Assembly: GCA_024102815.1 (NCBI GenBank)
Contig: JAGFJJ010000057.1
Coordinates: forward strand, 1-64,000
Reading direction: 5' to 3'
Length of the DNA stretch: 64,000 nt
Source of the DNA: Phycisphaerae bacterium
Lineage (GTDB): Bacteria > Planctomycetota > Phycisphaerae > UBA1845
Position numbers and translations under genes: made by a program
The notes under the pieces: generated by a model
Seen by the model: only the letters and a program-made list of their open reading frames with translations
The model's database searches: none
Told to the model about the DNA's origin: nothing
Part shown: piece by piece, positions 8,986 to 16,617 of the stretch
Position numbering within the stretch: the stretch's first letter is position 1
How the letters are laid out: each line of letters begins with the position of its first letter

Positions 8986-9105
8986 CGCCGTCGCCTGTTC
9001 ACTCGGCACTGAATTGAAGCACCGCCGTCTTGAATCTATACTCTTCTTTTGCCACGCATTCGGCTTTCCGCGGGCCGAGCATGTAACCCATTGGGGAGTC
9101 TCACG

Positions 9106-10293
9106 TTGCATCAACCCATCGCCGACCGCGTTCGAACGATTCGCCAATCGGACATCCGCCGTTTCTCGGCCATCTGTGCCGCTCGCAAAGGCGTGAACCT
9201 CTCGCAGGGTGTCTGTGACCAACCCGCCCCGGGCGCCGTAAAGCAAGCTGCTCATCACGCCATCGACGCCGACCATGCCGCCTATACCAATTTGCGGGGG
9301 ATCGCCGAACTCCGCCAGGTCATCGCCCGCAAGATGGCCTCGTTTAACGGGGTCTCCTGCGATCCCGAGTCGGAAGTGCTGGTCACGGTGGGATCGGCCG
9401 GGGCGTTCGCGTGCGCGGCTCTTTCGACGCTGAATCCCGGCGACGAATGTGTCGTGTTTTCACCGTACTACAGCTACCACGTCCACCTGCTGGAGCTTTT
9501 TGGCGTGAAGGTCCGCTACGTGGACCTGGCGCCGCCCGACTGGCGCTACGATTCCCGGCATCTCCGCGAGGCATTCAGCGACAAGACGCGCATGGTCGTC
9601 GTGACCACGCCCGGCAACCCCACCGGCAAGGTCTTTTCAGAAATGGAGCTCCTGGAAATCGCCGAGCTCGCCGGCCGACATAACGCCTGGATCGTCACGG
9701 ACGAGATTTACGAATACATCACCTATGACGTGGAGCACATCAGCGTCGCTCGCTACCCGCAGGCCCGACCGCGAACCATCACACTCAGCGGAGCTTCCAA
9801 GACCTATGCCGTCACCGGCTGGCGGGTAGGGTATGCCGTGGGACCTGCTGCGGTTATCGACCGCATGGCCGTGGTCAGCGATCTGCTTTACATCTGCACG
9901 CCGGCGCCGCTTCAGCACGGCATCGTGGCCGGCATGCAACTGGGCGAAGATTATTACACGCAGATGCGCGCGGATTACCTCGCCAAGCGTGAGCTGCTCG
10001 TGAACACCCTTCAGGGCATCGGCTTCTCGCCGTTTGTTCCGCAGGGCAGCTATTACATGCTCGCGGCGTTTGAGCCGGGGCGCTGGGCGGACGCCACCGC
10101 CGCGACGGAATCGATCCTGGAGGAAGTCGGCGTCGCTACCGTGCCGGGGCGCGCTTTCTATCGAAACCCGGCCGACGGTGAGAATCAGTTGCGTTTCTGT
10201 TATGCCAAGAAAATTGAAGAGTTGGAGGAAGCCTGTCGCCGCTTGAAGAAACTGGGCAGCGGGCGAACCGTCGGAGCCGGCGTGAACATCTAG
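9106..10293 (+). CDS. Pyridoxal-phosphate-dependent class I/II aminotransferase
   Basis: About 395 residues from a TTG at 9106, preceded by GGGGAG at 7-8 bases; another in-frame TTG at 9049 has no good ribosome site. The fold-type I motifs are clear: substrate region NLSQGVCDQPAP, TPGNPTGKVFS, the Asp pocket in TDEIYEYI, the PLP lysine in LSGASKTYAVTGWRVGY, and the C-terminal arginine in LRFCYAK. This places it with aspartate/aromatic-type aminotransferases (Aat I-gamma group). The amino donor and acceptor cannot be told from sequence alone. It is followed 30 bases later by a TlpA-like gene on the same strand. Confidence 0.88.
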   Translation: MHQPIADRVRTIRQSDIRRFSAICAARKGVNLSQGVCDQPAPGAVKQAAHHAIDADHAAYTNLRGIAELRQVIARKMASFNGVSCDPESEVLVTVGSAGAFACAALSTLNPGDECVVFSPYYSYHVHLLELFGVKVRYVDLAPPDWRYDSRHLREAFSDKTRMVVVTTPGNPTGKVFSEMELLEIAELAGRHNAWIVTDEIYEYITYDVEHISVARYPQARPRTITLSGASKTYAVTGWRVGYAVGPAAVIDRMAVVSDLLYICTPAPLQHGIVAGMQLGEDYYTQMRADYLAKRELLVNTLQGIGFSPFVPQGSYYMLAAFEPGRWADATAATESILEEVGVATVPGRAFYRNPADGENQLRFCYAKKIEELEEACRRLKKLGSGRTVGAGVNI

Positions 10294-10322
10294 GTCGCCG
10301 GCGTCCCCAAGAGAGAAAAACG

Positions 10323-11384
10323 ATGAGAAGTGTTCTTTCGATAGCCGTTTTGTCGGCCATGATTCTCCCTTCGGCTTCGGCGCAGGCTCTTGACGTGGGG
10401 AGCCAGGCGCCGGATCTCAAGATTGCCGAGTGGGTCAAGGGAGAAAAGGTCGACTTGAGTAAGGACGCCGACAAGCGCGTTCATGTCGTTGAGTTCTGGG
10501 CGACCTGGTGCCCGCCGTGCAAGATCAGCGTTCCGCTTCTCACCGATCTCCAGAAGAAGTACGGGAAAGACCTCGACATCATCGGCGTCACCAAGGTCGA
10601 TGAGCGCAATAGCAAGGGCGATATCCGCGAATTCGTCAAGCAACAGGGCGACGCGATGGGCTACACCGTCGCCATCGATGATAACGACAAGACCTACGCT
10701 GCCTACATGGATGCGGCCGGGGCCATCGGCATTCCCCATGCCTTCGTCGTGGGCAAGGACCGCCGCGTCTACTGGCAGGGCAGCCCGCTGGATCCTGAAC
10801 TCGATCGCGTCCTGGCTCAGGTCATCGCCGGGACGTACGACATTGACACCGCGCTGCGCCAGGCGCGCGTCGCCGAGGACGTCAATCGGCGCTTCCAGGA
10901 AGTGTACATGTATACCGAGTACGAGCAGTGGTCCCGTGTGTGGGATGCCCTCGTCGGAATACTCAAGCTCGATCCGGCCAACGTCGAAGCGCTGGACTGG
11001 ATGATGCAGGTCTACGTCAGCGGAAAACGCGACCGTGACGATTTCCGCCGATGGGTGAGAACGCACATCGACGACAATCGTGAGAACGCCTTGGCGATGC
11101 AGAACCTCGCGCGGGCGCTTTGTTCCGATCCCAACTTCGCAACGCGCCTGCCCGACCTGGCCCTGGAGGCCGGCAAAGCTGCCTACGACGCCACCGGAGG
11201 CAAGGACATTGTCGCCGCCTCCACGTACGCCCTCGCGTTGTACCAGATTGCCGACCTCGACAAGGCCATCGAGGTGCAAAAGGCAGCGCTGGAGACAGCG
11301 AACGGTCCATTTCGCGAACCGGCTGAACAGGCCCTCAACTTCTACATGCAGTGCGAGCAGTTACGGCAATCGGAAAAACCGTAG
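10323..11384 (+). CDS. Exported TlpA/thioredoxin-like protein with C-terminal helical-repeat region
   Basis: 353 residues. A signal peptide (MRSVLSIAVLSAMILPSASAQA) is followed by a TlpA-type redoxin domain at about residues 25-170 with ATWCPPCK near residues 61-68 and the cis-Pro region AIGIPHAFVV. The remaining 180 residues are helical with TPR-like spacing (WDALVGILKLDPANVEALDW, ALALYQIADLDKAIEVQK). The protein probably works in the periplasm as a thiol-disulfide reductant or heme/cytochrome maturation factor. The helical tail might bind a partner. A second periplasmic thiol system (DsbD-like, 16618-19038) is in the same window and could supply electrons, but that link is inference. Confidence 0.82.
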   Translation: MRSVLSIAVLSAMILPSASAQALDVGSQAPDLKIAEWVKGEKVDLSKDADKRVHVVEFWATWCPPCKISVPLLTDLQKKYGKDLDIIGVTKVDERNSKGDIREFVKQQGDAMGYTVAIDDNDKTYAAYMDAAGAIGIPHAFVVGKDRRVYWQGSPLDPELDRVLAQVIAGTYDIDTALRQARVAEDVNRRFQEVYMYTEYEQWSRVWDALVGILKLDPANVEALDWMMQVYVSGKRDRDDFRRWVRTHIDDNRENALAMQNLARALCSDPNFATRLPDLALEAGKAAYDATGGKDIVAASTYALALYQIADLDKAIEVQKAALETANGPFREPAEQALNFYMQCEQLRQSEKP

Positions 11385-11403
11385 AGCCGGCTTCACCAGC
11401 TTC

Positions 11404-11997
11404 TCAGCGCTGAACGGTGTTTCGTACGGTATTGAGAATGTCCTCTATCGTCCGGTCTGCGTAGTCGAGTTTTCCAGGTAGCGGCTTGCGGCCGATCCAC
11501 AGCGCCGACGCCGCCAGCAGTTGACGGCAAACGTCCATCCCGCCCAGTACATCGTCACCGCCGCCGTACTTCACCTCTCCCAGCCATCCTGAAACCTGAT
11601 GGGATGCCGACGCCGGATACACCACGGCCGTAACGTGCGGCGGCTCCCATTCATAGATCCGCCCGAGAATCCCCTCGGCCGGGCAGGGCAACGGGCGTTC
11701 TTCCGCTGCGCGGCAGAGCCGATCGTAATCCGCCCGCGCCGCAATACCGTCGCCGCGCAGAAAGCACATGGCCTCCCGCGCCGCCAGCCGCTCGTCCGTC
11801 ACGCCGCGAAGCTCAATCCGTCCGCATTCATCCACGCGATAGATCTGGTACGCGGTGCCCCCTCGGTGGGCTTCGCATTCCCGCAACAGGCGGATCTCCC
11901 CGGCCGTGTATCCCACCGAAACATGCGAACCGAAGTCGTAGACGAACAGGCCGATGTAGGCGTGGGGGTCGGAAAGTGGCGGGAGGGGAGTATTCAC
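11404..11997 (-). CDS. Hypothetical protein
   Basis: 197 residues from a GTG at 11997; no other in-frame start lies before residue 77. It is mixed alpha/beta without membrane segments or signal peptide. Segments such as AYIGLFVYDFGSHVSVGYTAGEI and TAYQIYRVDECGRIELRGV look like a folded cytoplasmic domain. Codon use resembles the neighbours and no overlapping frame looks better, so I believe it is real. I do not recognise the family. It converges with the TlpA-like gene with only 19 bases between the stops. Confidence 0.6.
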   Translation of the reverse strand: MNTPLPPLSDPHAYIGLFVYDFGSHVSVGYTAGEIRLLRECEAHRGGTAYQIYRVDECGRIELRGVTDERLAAREAMCFLRGDGIAARADYDRLCRAAEERPLPCPAEGILGRIYEWEPPHVTAVVYPASASHQVSGWLGEVKYGGGDDVLGGMDVCRQLLAASALWIGRKPLPGKLDYADRTIEDILNTVRNTVQR

Positions 11998-12072
11998 GAC
12001 GTTGACATATCAAGATTGGCGGATTACTCGGCGATTTCGCGGTCCTCGAACGATGTCACGGCGATGCATGTC

Positions 12073-13305
12073 TCACCCAGTTGGAACGATCCGCAACCGC
12101 ACGAATTTCCTCTTTCCGCGCTGAAGAATCGCTCCGTCGGGAATATCCACCGGCGTGTTCGCATCTTCGACGATGCTGCCATTCAGGCGATAGCCCCGCT
12201 CGGCTATGGTCCGCCGAGCTTCACTGCGGCTCTTTTCCAACTGACAATGCATGATCAGATCGACGGGATTTACACGTCCTTCAGCCAGCAGCGAAGCAGG
12301 TACGTTCACGTCGGGAATATCATCGGGCAGCCCGCCTCCTCCGCCGCCGCCATGCACCCGGCGGAATTCCTCCGCGGCGGCCTCCGCTGCCTCCACCGAG
12401 TGGTATTGGGCAATCAGCATCCGCGCCAGCACCTCCTTACTGTCGCGCGGATTGCACTGCGCCGGATCAACCAGACGGGCGATTTCCTCGGACGGCGCAT
12501 CCGTGAGTAGCTCCAAATAGTTCCGCATGAGCTCATCCGGCACGCGCATGATCTTCCCGAACATCTCGCCGGGCGGGTCCGTCACGCCCACGTAGTTGCC
12601 CAGCGATTTGCTCATCTTGTTCTTGCCGTCGATACCCACGAGCAGGGGCATGACCATGACGATCTGCGGCGGCTGCCCCGCGTTTCGCTGGAGATCGCGG
12701 CCGCACAGGTTGTTGAACGTCTGGTCCGTTCCGCCCAGTTCCACGTCCGATTCGATGGCCACGCTGTCTCGGCCCTGCATGAGCGGATAGAGCAGTTCGT
12801 GCAGGTAGATCTCTTTCGCTTCCGCCTGCCGCGTGGCGAACGTGTCCCGCTCCAGCATCCGCGCCACGGTCATCTGGCTCATCAGGCGAATCACGTCCGC
12901 GACGCGCATCGGCGCAAGCCACTCGCTGTTGTGTCGTACTTCGAGCCGGTCAGGCGAAAGATCGAGCACCTTGCCGGCCTGTTGCAGATAGGTCTGGGCG
13001 TTGGCCTCCGACTCCTCCGGTGTAAGCATGGGACGCGTCTTTGACCGGCCCGTGGGGTCGCCGATCATCGCCGTGTAATCCCCGATGATCAGGATCGCCT
13101 TGTGACCCGCGTCCTGGAATTGGCGGAGCTTGCGAAGCACGACCGTGTGCCCCAGCGTGAGGTCCGGCGCTGTCGGGTCCATGCCCAGCTTGACGCGCAG
13201 TTGCTTCCCGGTCTTCAGCCGCTCGCGAAGCTCCTCCACCGTGTAGGTGTGGTCCACGCCGCGCAGGAGCGCCTGCAATTGCTGCTCGTCGACGGCGTGG
13301 CTCAT
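12073..13305 (-). CDS. tyrS: Tyrosyl-tRNA synthetase
   Basis: It charges tRNA-Tyr with tyrosine in the cytoplasm. The start at 13305 overlaps the end of the YmdB-like gene as ATGA (13302-13305); upstream in-frame sequence only shadows that gene. The product is 410 residues, near the usual length. The class I nucleotide site appears as PTAPDLTLGHTVVLRK and the second signature as KNKMSKSLG. A C-terminal S4 RNA-binding domain follows (SRSEARRTIAERGYRLNG). A run of seven glycines lies just before the S4 domain (VHGGGGGGGLPDD), a probable flexible linker. It is the last gene of a likely operon after rny and ymdB. Confidence 0.93.
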   Translation of the reverse strand: MSHAVDEQQLQALLRGVDHTYTVEELRERLKTGKQLRVKLGMDPTAPDLTLGHTVVLRKLRQFQDAGHKAILIIGDYTAMIGDPTGRSKTRPMLTPEESEANAQTYLQQAGKVLDLSPDRLEVRHNSEWLAPMRVADVIRLMSQMTVARMLERDTFATRQAEAKEIYLHELLYPLMQGRDSVAIESDVELGGTDQTFNNLCGRDLQRNAGQPPQIVMVMPLLVGIDGKNKMSKSLGNYVGVTDPPGEMFGKIMRVPDELMRNYLELLTDAPSEEIARLVDPAQCNPRDSKEVLARMLIAQYHSVEAAEAAAEEFRRVHGGGGGGGLPDDIPDVNVPASLLAEGRVNPVDLIMHCQLEKSRSEARRTIAERGYRLNGSIVEDANTPVDIPDGAILQRGKRKFVRLRIVPTG

Positions 13306-14135
13306 TTGTCCGAATCCTCCGTATATCCGCTCGTGGACACGTCCGTCTGGTTGATCCGTACGCGCTCGATCGACGTGGCATGCTTCGTTGCCGGGTCGAC
13401 ATTGACGATCACGCCGCAGAGTCGTGCGTCGCCCTCGGCCACGTCGAACCGCTCGGGGACGCTCGTGATCATCGTGGACAAAATCGCTTCCTTCTTTCGC
13501 CCCAGGATCGAGTCGTAGGGCCCGCACATGCCCAGATCCGTAACATAGGCGGTGCCCTTGGGGAGAATCGTTTCATCGGCCGTGGGGATGTGCGTGTGCG
13601 TCCCGAACACCGCAGTAACCCGCCCGTCGAGATGCCACCCCAGCGCGACCTTCTCTCCCGTCGCCTCGGCGTGCACGTCGACCAGGATGGCGGCAAGCCC
13701 GTCCGGCAGCATCTCGAGCACGCGGTCCACCGCGGCGAATGGGCAATTGCCGATCAGCCGCATGAACAGCCGCCCCAGAAGCGAAATCACGGCGATCCGC
13801 TGTCCGTTGTTCGTTTCGTGAATCGCAAACATCTGCCCTGGGGCCGCCTCGGGAAGATTGGCCGGCCGTGCAATCCGGTCTGACTGCTCCAGCACCGGAA
13901 GCACATCCTTCCGCCGGAAGATGTGATCGCCGAGCGTGATCAAGTCAACGCCGTAGTTTACGAGTTTCTGATAAAGCGGGGCAGTCAGTCCGGAGCCTCC
14001 GGCGACGTTTTCCGCATTGACCACCACGCAGTCGATGCGTTGCCGGGATCGGATGAGCTTCAGTCCCTCGCGCAGAATGGATCGACCGGGCGCGCCGACC
14101 ACGTCCCCTACGCACAAGATGGAAAGTGACGCCAT
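13302..14135 (-). CDS. ymdB: YmdB-type metallophosphoesterase (TIGR00282 family, 2',3'-cyclic-nucleotide phosphodiesterase)
   Basis: About 277 residues from the ATG at 14135. Motifs of the dimetal phosphoesterase fold are in place: CVGDVVGAPGR at the start, NAENVAGGSGLT, TLGDHIFRRKD, DVHAEATGEK and GTHTHIPTADE. In Bacillus the orthologue hydrolyses 2',3'-cyclic nucleotides, lies next to rny and affects motility and biofilm choices. Here too it follows the RNase Y gene (46-base gap) and overlaps tyrS. The YmdB name is also used for an unrelated E. coli macro-domain protein; the macro protein of this window is at 22704-23219. Confidence 0.88.
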   Translation of the reverse strand: MASLSILCVGDVVGAPGRSILREGLKLIRSRQRIDCVVVNAENVAGGSGLTAPLYQKLVNYGVDLITLGDHIFRRKDVLPVLEQSDRIARPANLPEAAPGQMFAIHETNNGQRIAVISLLGRLFMRLIGNCPFAAVDRVLEMLPDGLAAILVDVHAEATGEKVALGWHLDGRVTAVFGTHTHIPTADETILPKGTAYVTDLGMCGPYDSILGRKKEAILSTMITSVPERFDVAEGDARLCGVIVNVDPATKHATSIERVRINQTDVSTSGYTEDSDK

Positions 14136-14181
14136 GGTCGTGCCGCCCGTCAATGCGCCTGCGGTGAGCAGGCGCTACCGG

Positions 14182-15777
14182 CTATCTCGCCGTGGAGACC
14201 GCGCGAACTTCGCGCAACACGGTGACCTTGATCTCGCCGGGATAGGTCATCTTCGCCTCGATTTCATGTGCCACGTCATGCGCAATCTTGGCCGCGACGG
14301 CGTCATCGACACGCTTTGCATCCACGATGACCCGTATCTCCCGCCCTGCCTGAATAGCGTACGCTTCCTTCACCCCGGGCGGAGCCTTGGCGATCTCCTC
14401 GAGCTGCTGCAACCGCTGGATATAACGCTCCAGCGACTCGCGCCGCCCGCCGGGTCGCGCCGCACTGATCGCGTCCGCGGCCATCACGATTACGGTGTAC
14501 GGACTGGTCGCGGGGATGTCCGCGTGGTGTGCTTCGATGGCGTTCAACACTTCCGGCCGCTCATTGAATTTGCGGCAGAAGTCGGCGCCCACCTTCGGAT
14601 GGCTGCCCTCCATGTCATGATCGATGGCTTTGCCGATGTCGTGGAGTAGCCCGCAGCGTCGTGCCAGCCGACCGTCAAGCCCCAATTCATCTGCGATGAC
14701 CTGGCAGAGGTATGCCACCTCGATGCTATGCTGGAGGACGTTCTGGCCGTAGCTCGTGCGATAGCGAAGGCGACCCAGTAGATCGAGCTGCTTGCGATGC
14801 AGCCCACCGACGTTTGACTCGATCGAGGCCTTCTTGCCGATCTCCAGGCACTCCTCCTCGACTTCCTTTTTCGTCTGCTCGACAAGTTCCTCGATGCGCC
14901 CGGGATGGATGCGCCCGTCCTGGATCAGGCGCTCCAGTGAACGCCGCGCGATCTCCCGGCGCACGGGATCGAACGCGCTGACCAGTACCAGCCCCGGTGT
15001 GTCGTCAACGATCACGTCCACGCCCGTCGATTTCTCAAACGCCCGGATGTTGCGGCCCTCACGCCCGATGACCCGGCCCTTCATGTCGTCCGAAGGAATC
15101 TCGACGCTCGACACCACGCTGTCGCAGGTGTGCTCGGCCGCGTAGCGCTGGATGGCGGTCAGCGTAATCTCCCGAGAGCGCGAAAACGCTTCGTCGCGGG
15201 CTGCCGACAGCGTACGGTCGATCAGCTCTGCCGCTTCCTGGTCGAGCTCGCGGCTCAGGTCCTCGAGAACCTGTCGTCTGGCTTCTTCCAACGACAGGCC
15301 CGAGACCTTCAGCAACTGCTCCCGCCGCTGGGCGATCAGGCTTGTAATCTCCTCCTCGCGTTTCTCCAGTTGGCCGGAGCGCTCCTCCAGGCGCGATTGG
15401 GCCTGTTCGAGGTTCTTTTCCTTGATCTCCAGTGTATCAAGTTTGGCTTCAAGATTGTCCTCGCGTTTCGCAAGGCGCTTTTCCGTTTCCTTGAACTCGG
15501 ACCGCATCTGGTCCGCCTCGTGCCGGAGTTGCTCCTGGCCTCGGAGCAACTCGGCCTTGGCTTCGACCTCGGCCGTGCGCTTGAGCACTTCGGCCTCGGT
15601 GGCGGCTTCGTTCAAGCGGCGCTCGACTTCGCGCTGGGCGTCCTCCAGCTTCGAACGGGACATCCAGCGGATGAAGAAGAAGCCCACCAGGACGCCGATC
15701 GCCGAGCCGGCAATAAGCCCCCCGGGATAGCTGGCGAGTTGATCGCGGATCGCAGCCAGAATGAGGGTATTGGTCAT
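14182..15777 (-). CDS. rny: Ribonuclease Y
   Basis: A membrane-anchored endoribonuclease that starts mRNA decay. The product is 531 residues from the ATG at 15777. An N-terminal membrane helix (LIAGSAIGVLVGFFFIRW) is followed by a long coiled coil at about residues 40-190, rich in Glu, Arg and Leu. A KH domain comes next (GREGRNIRAFEKSTGVDV), then the HD domain with CGLLHDIGKAIDHD. Length and order match the family. Transcription may begin at the consensus promoter near 16314-16341, which would give a leader of about 530 nt. It is followed by ymdB and tyrS. Confidence 0.93.
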   Translation of the reverse strand: MTNTLILAAIRDQLASYPGGLIAGSAIGVLVGFFFIRWMSRSKLEDAQREVERRLNEAATEAEVLKRTAEVEAKAELLRGQEQLRHEADQMRSEFKETEKRLAKREDNLEAKLDTLEIKEKNLEQAQSRLEERSGQLEKREEEITSLIAQRREQLLKVSGLSLEEARRQVLEDLSRELDQEAAELIDRTLSAARDEAFSRSREITLTAIQRYAAEHTCDSVVSSVEIPSDDMKGRVIGREGRNIRAFEKSTGVDVIVDDTPGLVLVSAFDPVRREIARRSLERLIQDGRIHPGRIEELVEQTKKEVEEECLEIGKKASIESNVGGLHRKQLDLLGRLRYRTSYGQNVLQHSIEVAYLCQVIADELGLDGRLARRCGLLHDIGKAIDHDMEGSHPKVGADFCRKFNERPEVLNAIEAHHADIPATSPYTVIVMAADAISAARPGGRRESLERYIQRLQQLEEIAKAPPGVKEAYAIQAGREIRVIVDAKRVDDAVAAKIAHDVAHEIEAKMTYPGEIKVTVLREVRAVSTAR

Positions 15778-16172
15778 GGAATGATCCCGCGAACCCAAGC
15801 GGCGTCCCAAGTCTGGCACGGTTCCTTCCGACCCGACCGGGACTGACTGTTGCTCAAATCGGTTGCGGGAACAGACAAGCAGCGCCCGATGAAGCCACGG
15901 AGTCGCCTCATTCGAGCTGCAGAGGATGGTCTAGGCCCATGCGAGCCGGGAGCCTACGGGCTGGGGCGGCGGATCGACTCCGCAAGAATGGCATGAGAAA
16001 CTACCGAGACTGAAAGCATGTCGTGGTTTCGCCAGCCATATTGTCTTTCAAATCTGGAAATCACACGCCCCGATCTAGCTTGCAAAGCGAATCGCCTCGG
16101 ATGCAGAACCGCCATCAGAAGTGACGCGCCCGAAAATGCCTCGCGGCCCGGGAGCCGATCATCCTTCGCGCT

Positions 16173-16190
16173 GCCTGCCCTGCGGCAGGC
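16173..16190. repeat. GC-rich hairpin GCCTGCC-CTGC-GGCAGGC
   Basis: A perfect 7-bp stem with a 4-base loop inside the rny/dsbD gap. No T-run follows on either strand, so it is not a standard intrinsic terminator. In the minus-strand transcript it would fall about 120 bases after the predicted start, where it could be a structural element of a leader or small RNA. Confidence 0.6.
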
Positions 16191-16313
16191 TCGTCCAATC
16201 CTGTCTCCTGCAACGGACTTGAACATCTATGTTAAAAGCCTGGCGCAACGAATACGCAGGCGCAGTCAATACATCCACGCTTTAATACAAAGCACGCACA
16301 AAAAGCTGTCGCG

Positions 16314-16341
16314 ATTATAAGGTCAGCTTAATACGTGTCAA
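16314..16341 (-). promoter_or_regulatory. Perfect-consensus sigma-70 promoter on the minus strand
   Basis: On the minus strand TTGACA (16341-16336) and TATAAT (16319-16314) are separated by 16 bases, so both hexamers match consensus exactly. It lies in the 840-bp gap between rny and the DsbD-like gene and points toward rny. The expected start is near 16307, about 530 bases before the rny ATG. Both hexamers sit in a locally AT-richer stretch (about 16205-16345), as expected for a real promoter. Confidence 0.65.
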
Positions 16342-16617
16342 TTGATGCTCCTCGGCTTTGCGGCCAATGCGCCCGAAAACGGACGATCGGTCCTTGGTCA
16401 TCTTCACGGCAGCGCAACTGTTCGAGACAGGGCGAGGCAACGCTTGCCATCCGCGCGTACACTCGAGCATCCACAGGCCGGGAACTTCTCGCCGCCTCAC
16501 AGCGTAAGCCTTGTGACGGCCGGGTTGTGTTACAATCGCCGAGCCGGGAGCATCAAAAAGCAAACAGAATGTGTCGAGGGGCCCAGCCCTCAACGGAACT
16601 CGAGAAGCGGAGGTTTC

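Larger units (their letters stand above)
15778..16617. other. 840-bp intergenic region between rny and the DsbD-like gene
   Basis: No convincing protein gene. A 90-codon minus-strand frame (15954-16226) has no start site, domain or codon support. The region holds the consensus promoter (16314-16341), a GC hairpin at 16173-16190, and a TACAAT -10-like hexamer at 16531-16536 about 80 bases before the DsbD-like gene. The RNA expected from the consensus promoter would cover roughly 15778-16307. I could not match it to 6S, tmRNA, RNase P or SRP RNA by eye. Confidence 0.5.

Noticed and set aside
13306-13527. N-terminal extension of TyrRS
   Set aside because: It is the shadow of the overlapping ymdB gene; the ATG at 13305 fits the family and the ATGA junction.
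15954-16226. 90-codon minus-strand frame in the rny/dsbD gap
   Set aside because: No ribosome site, no domain, and composition unlike the neighbouring genes.
15778-16313. tmRNA, 6S RNA, RNase P RNA or SRP RNA downstream of the consensus promoter
   Set aside because: None of the conserved sequence blocks of these RNAs could be matched by eye; kept only as an unknown leader or small RNA.
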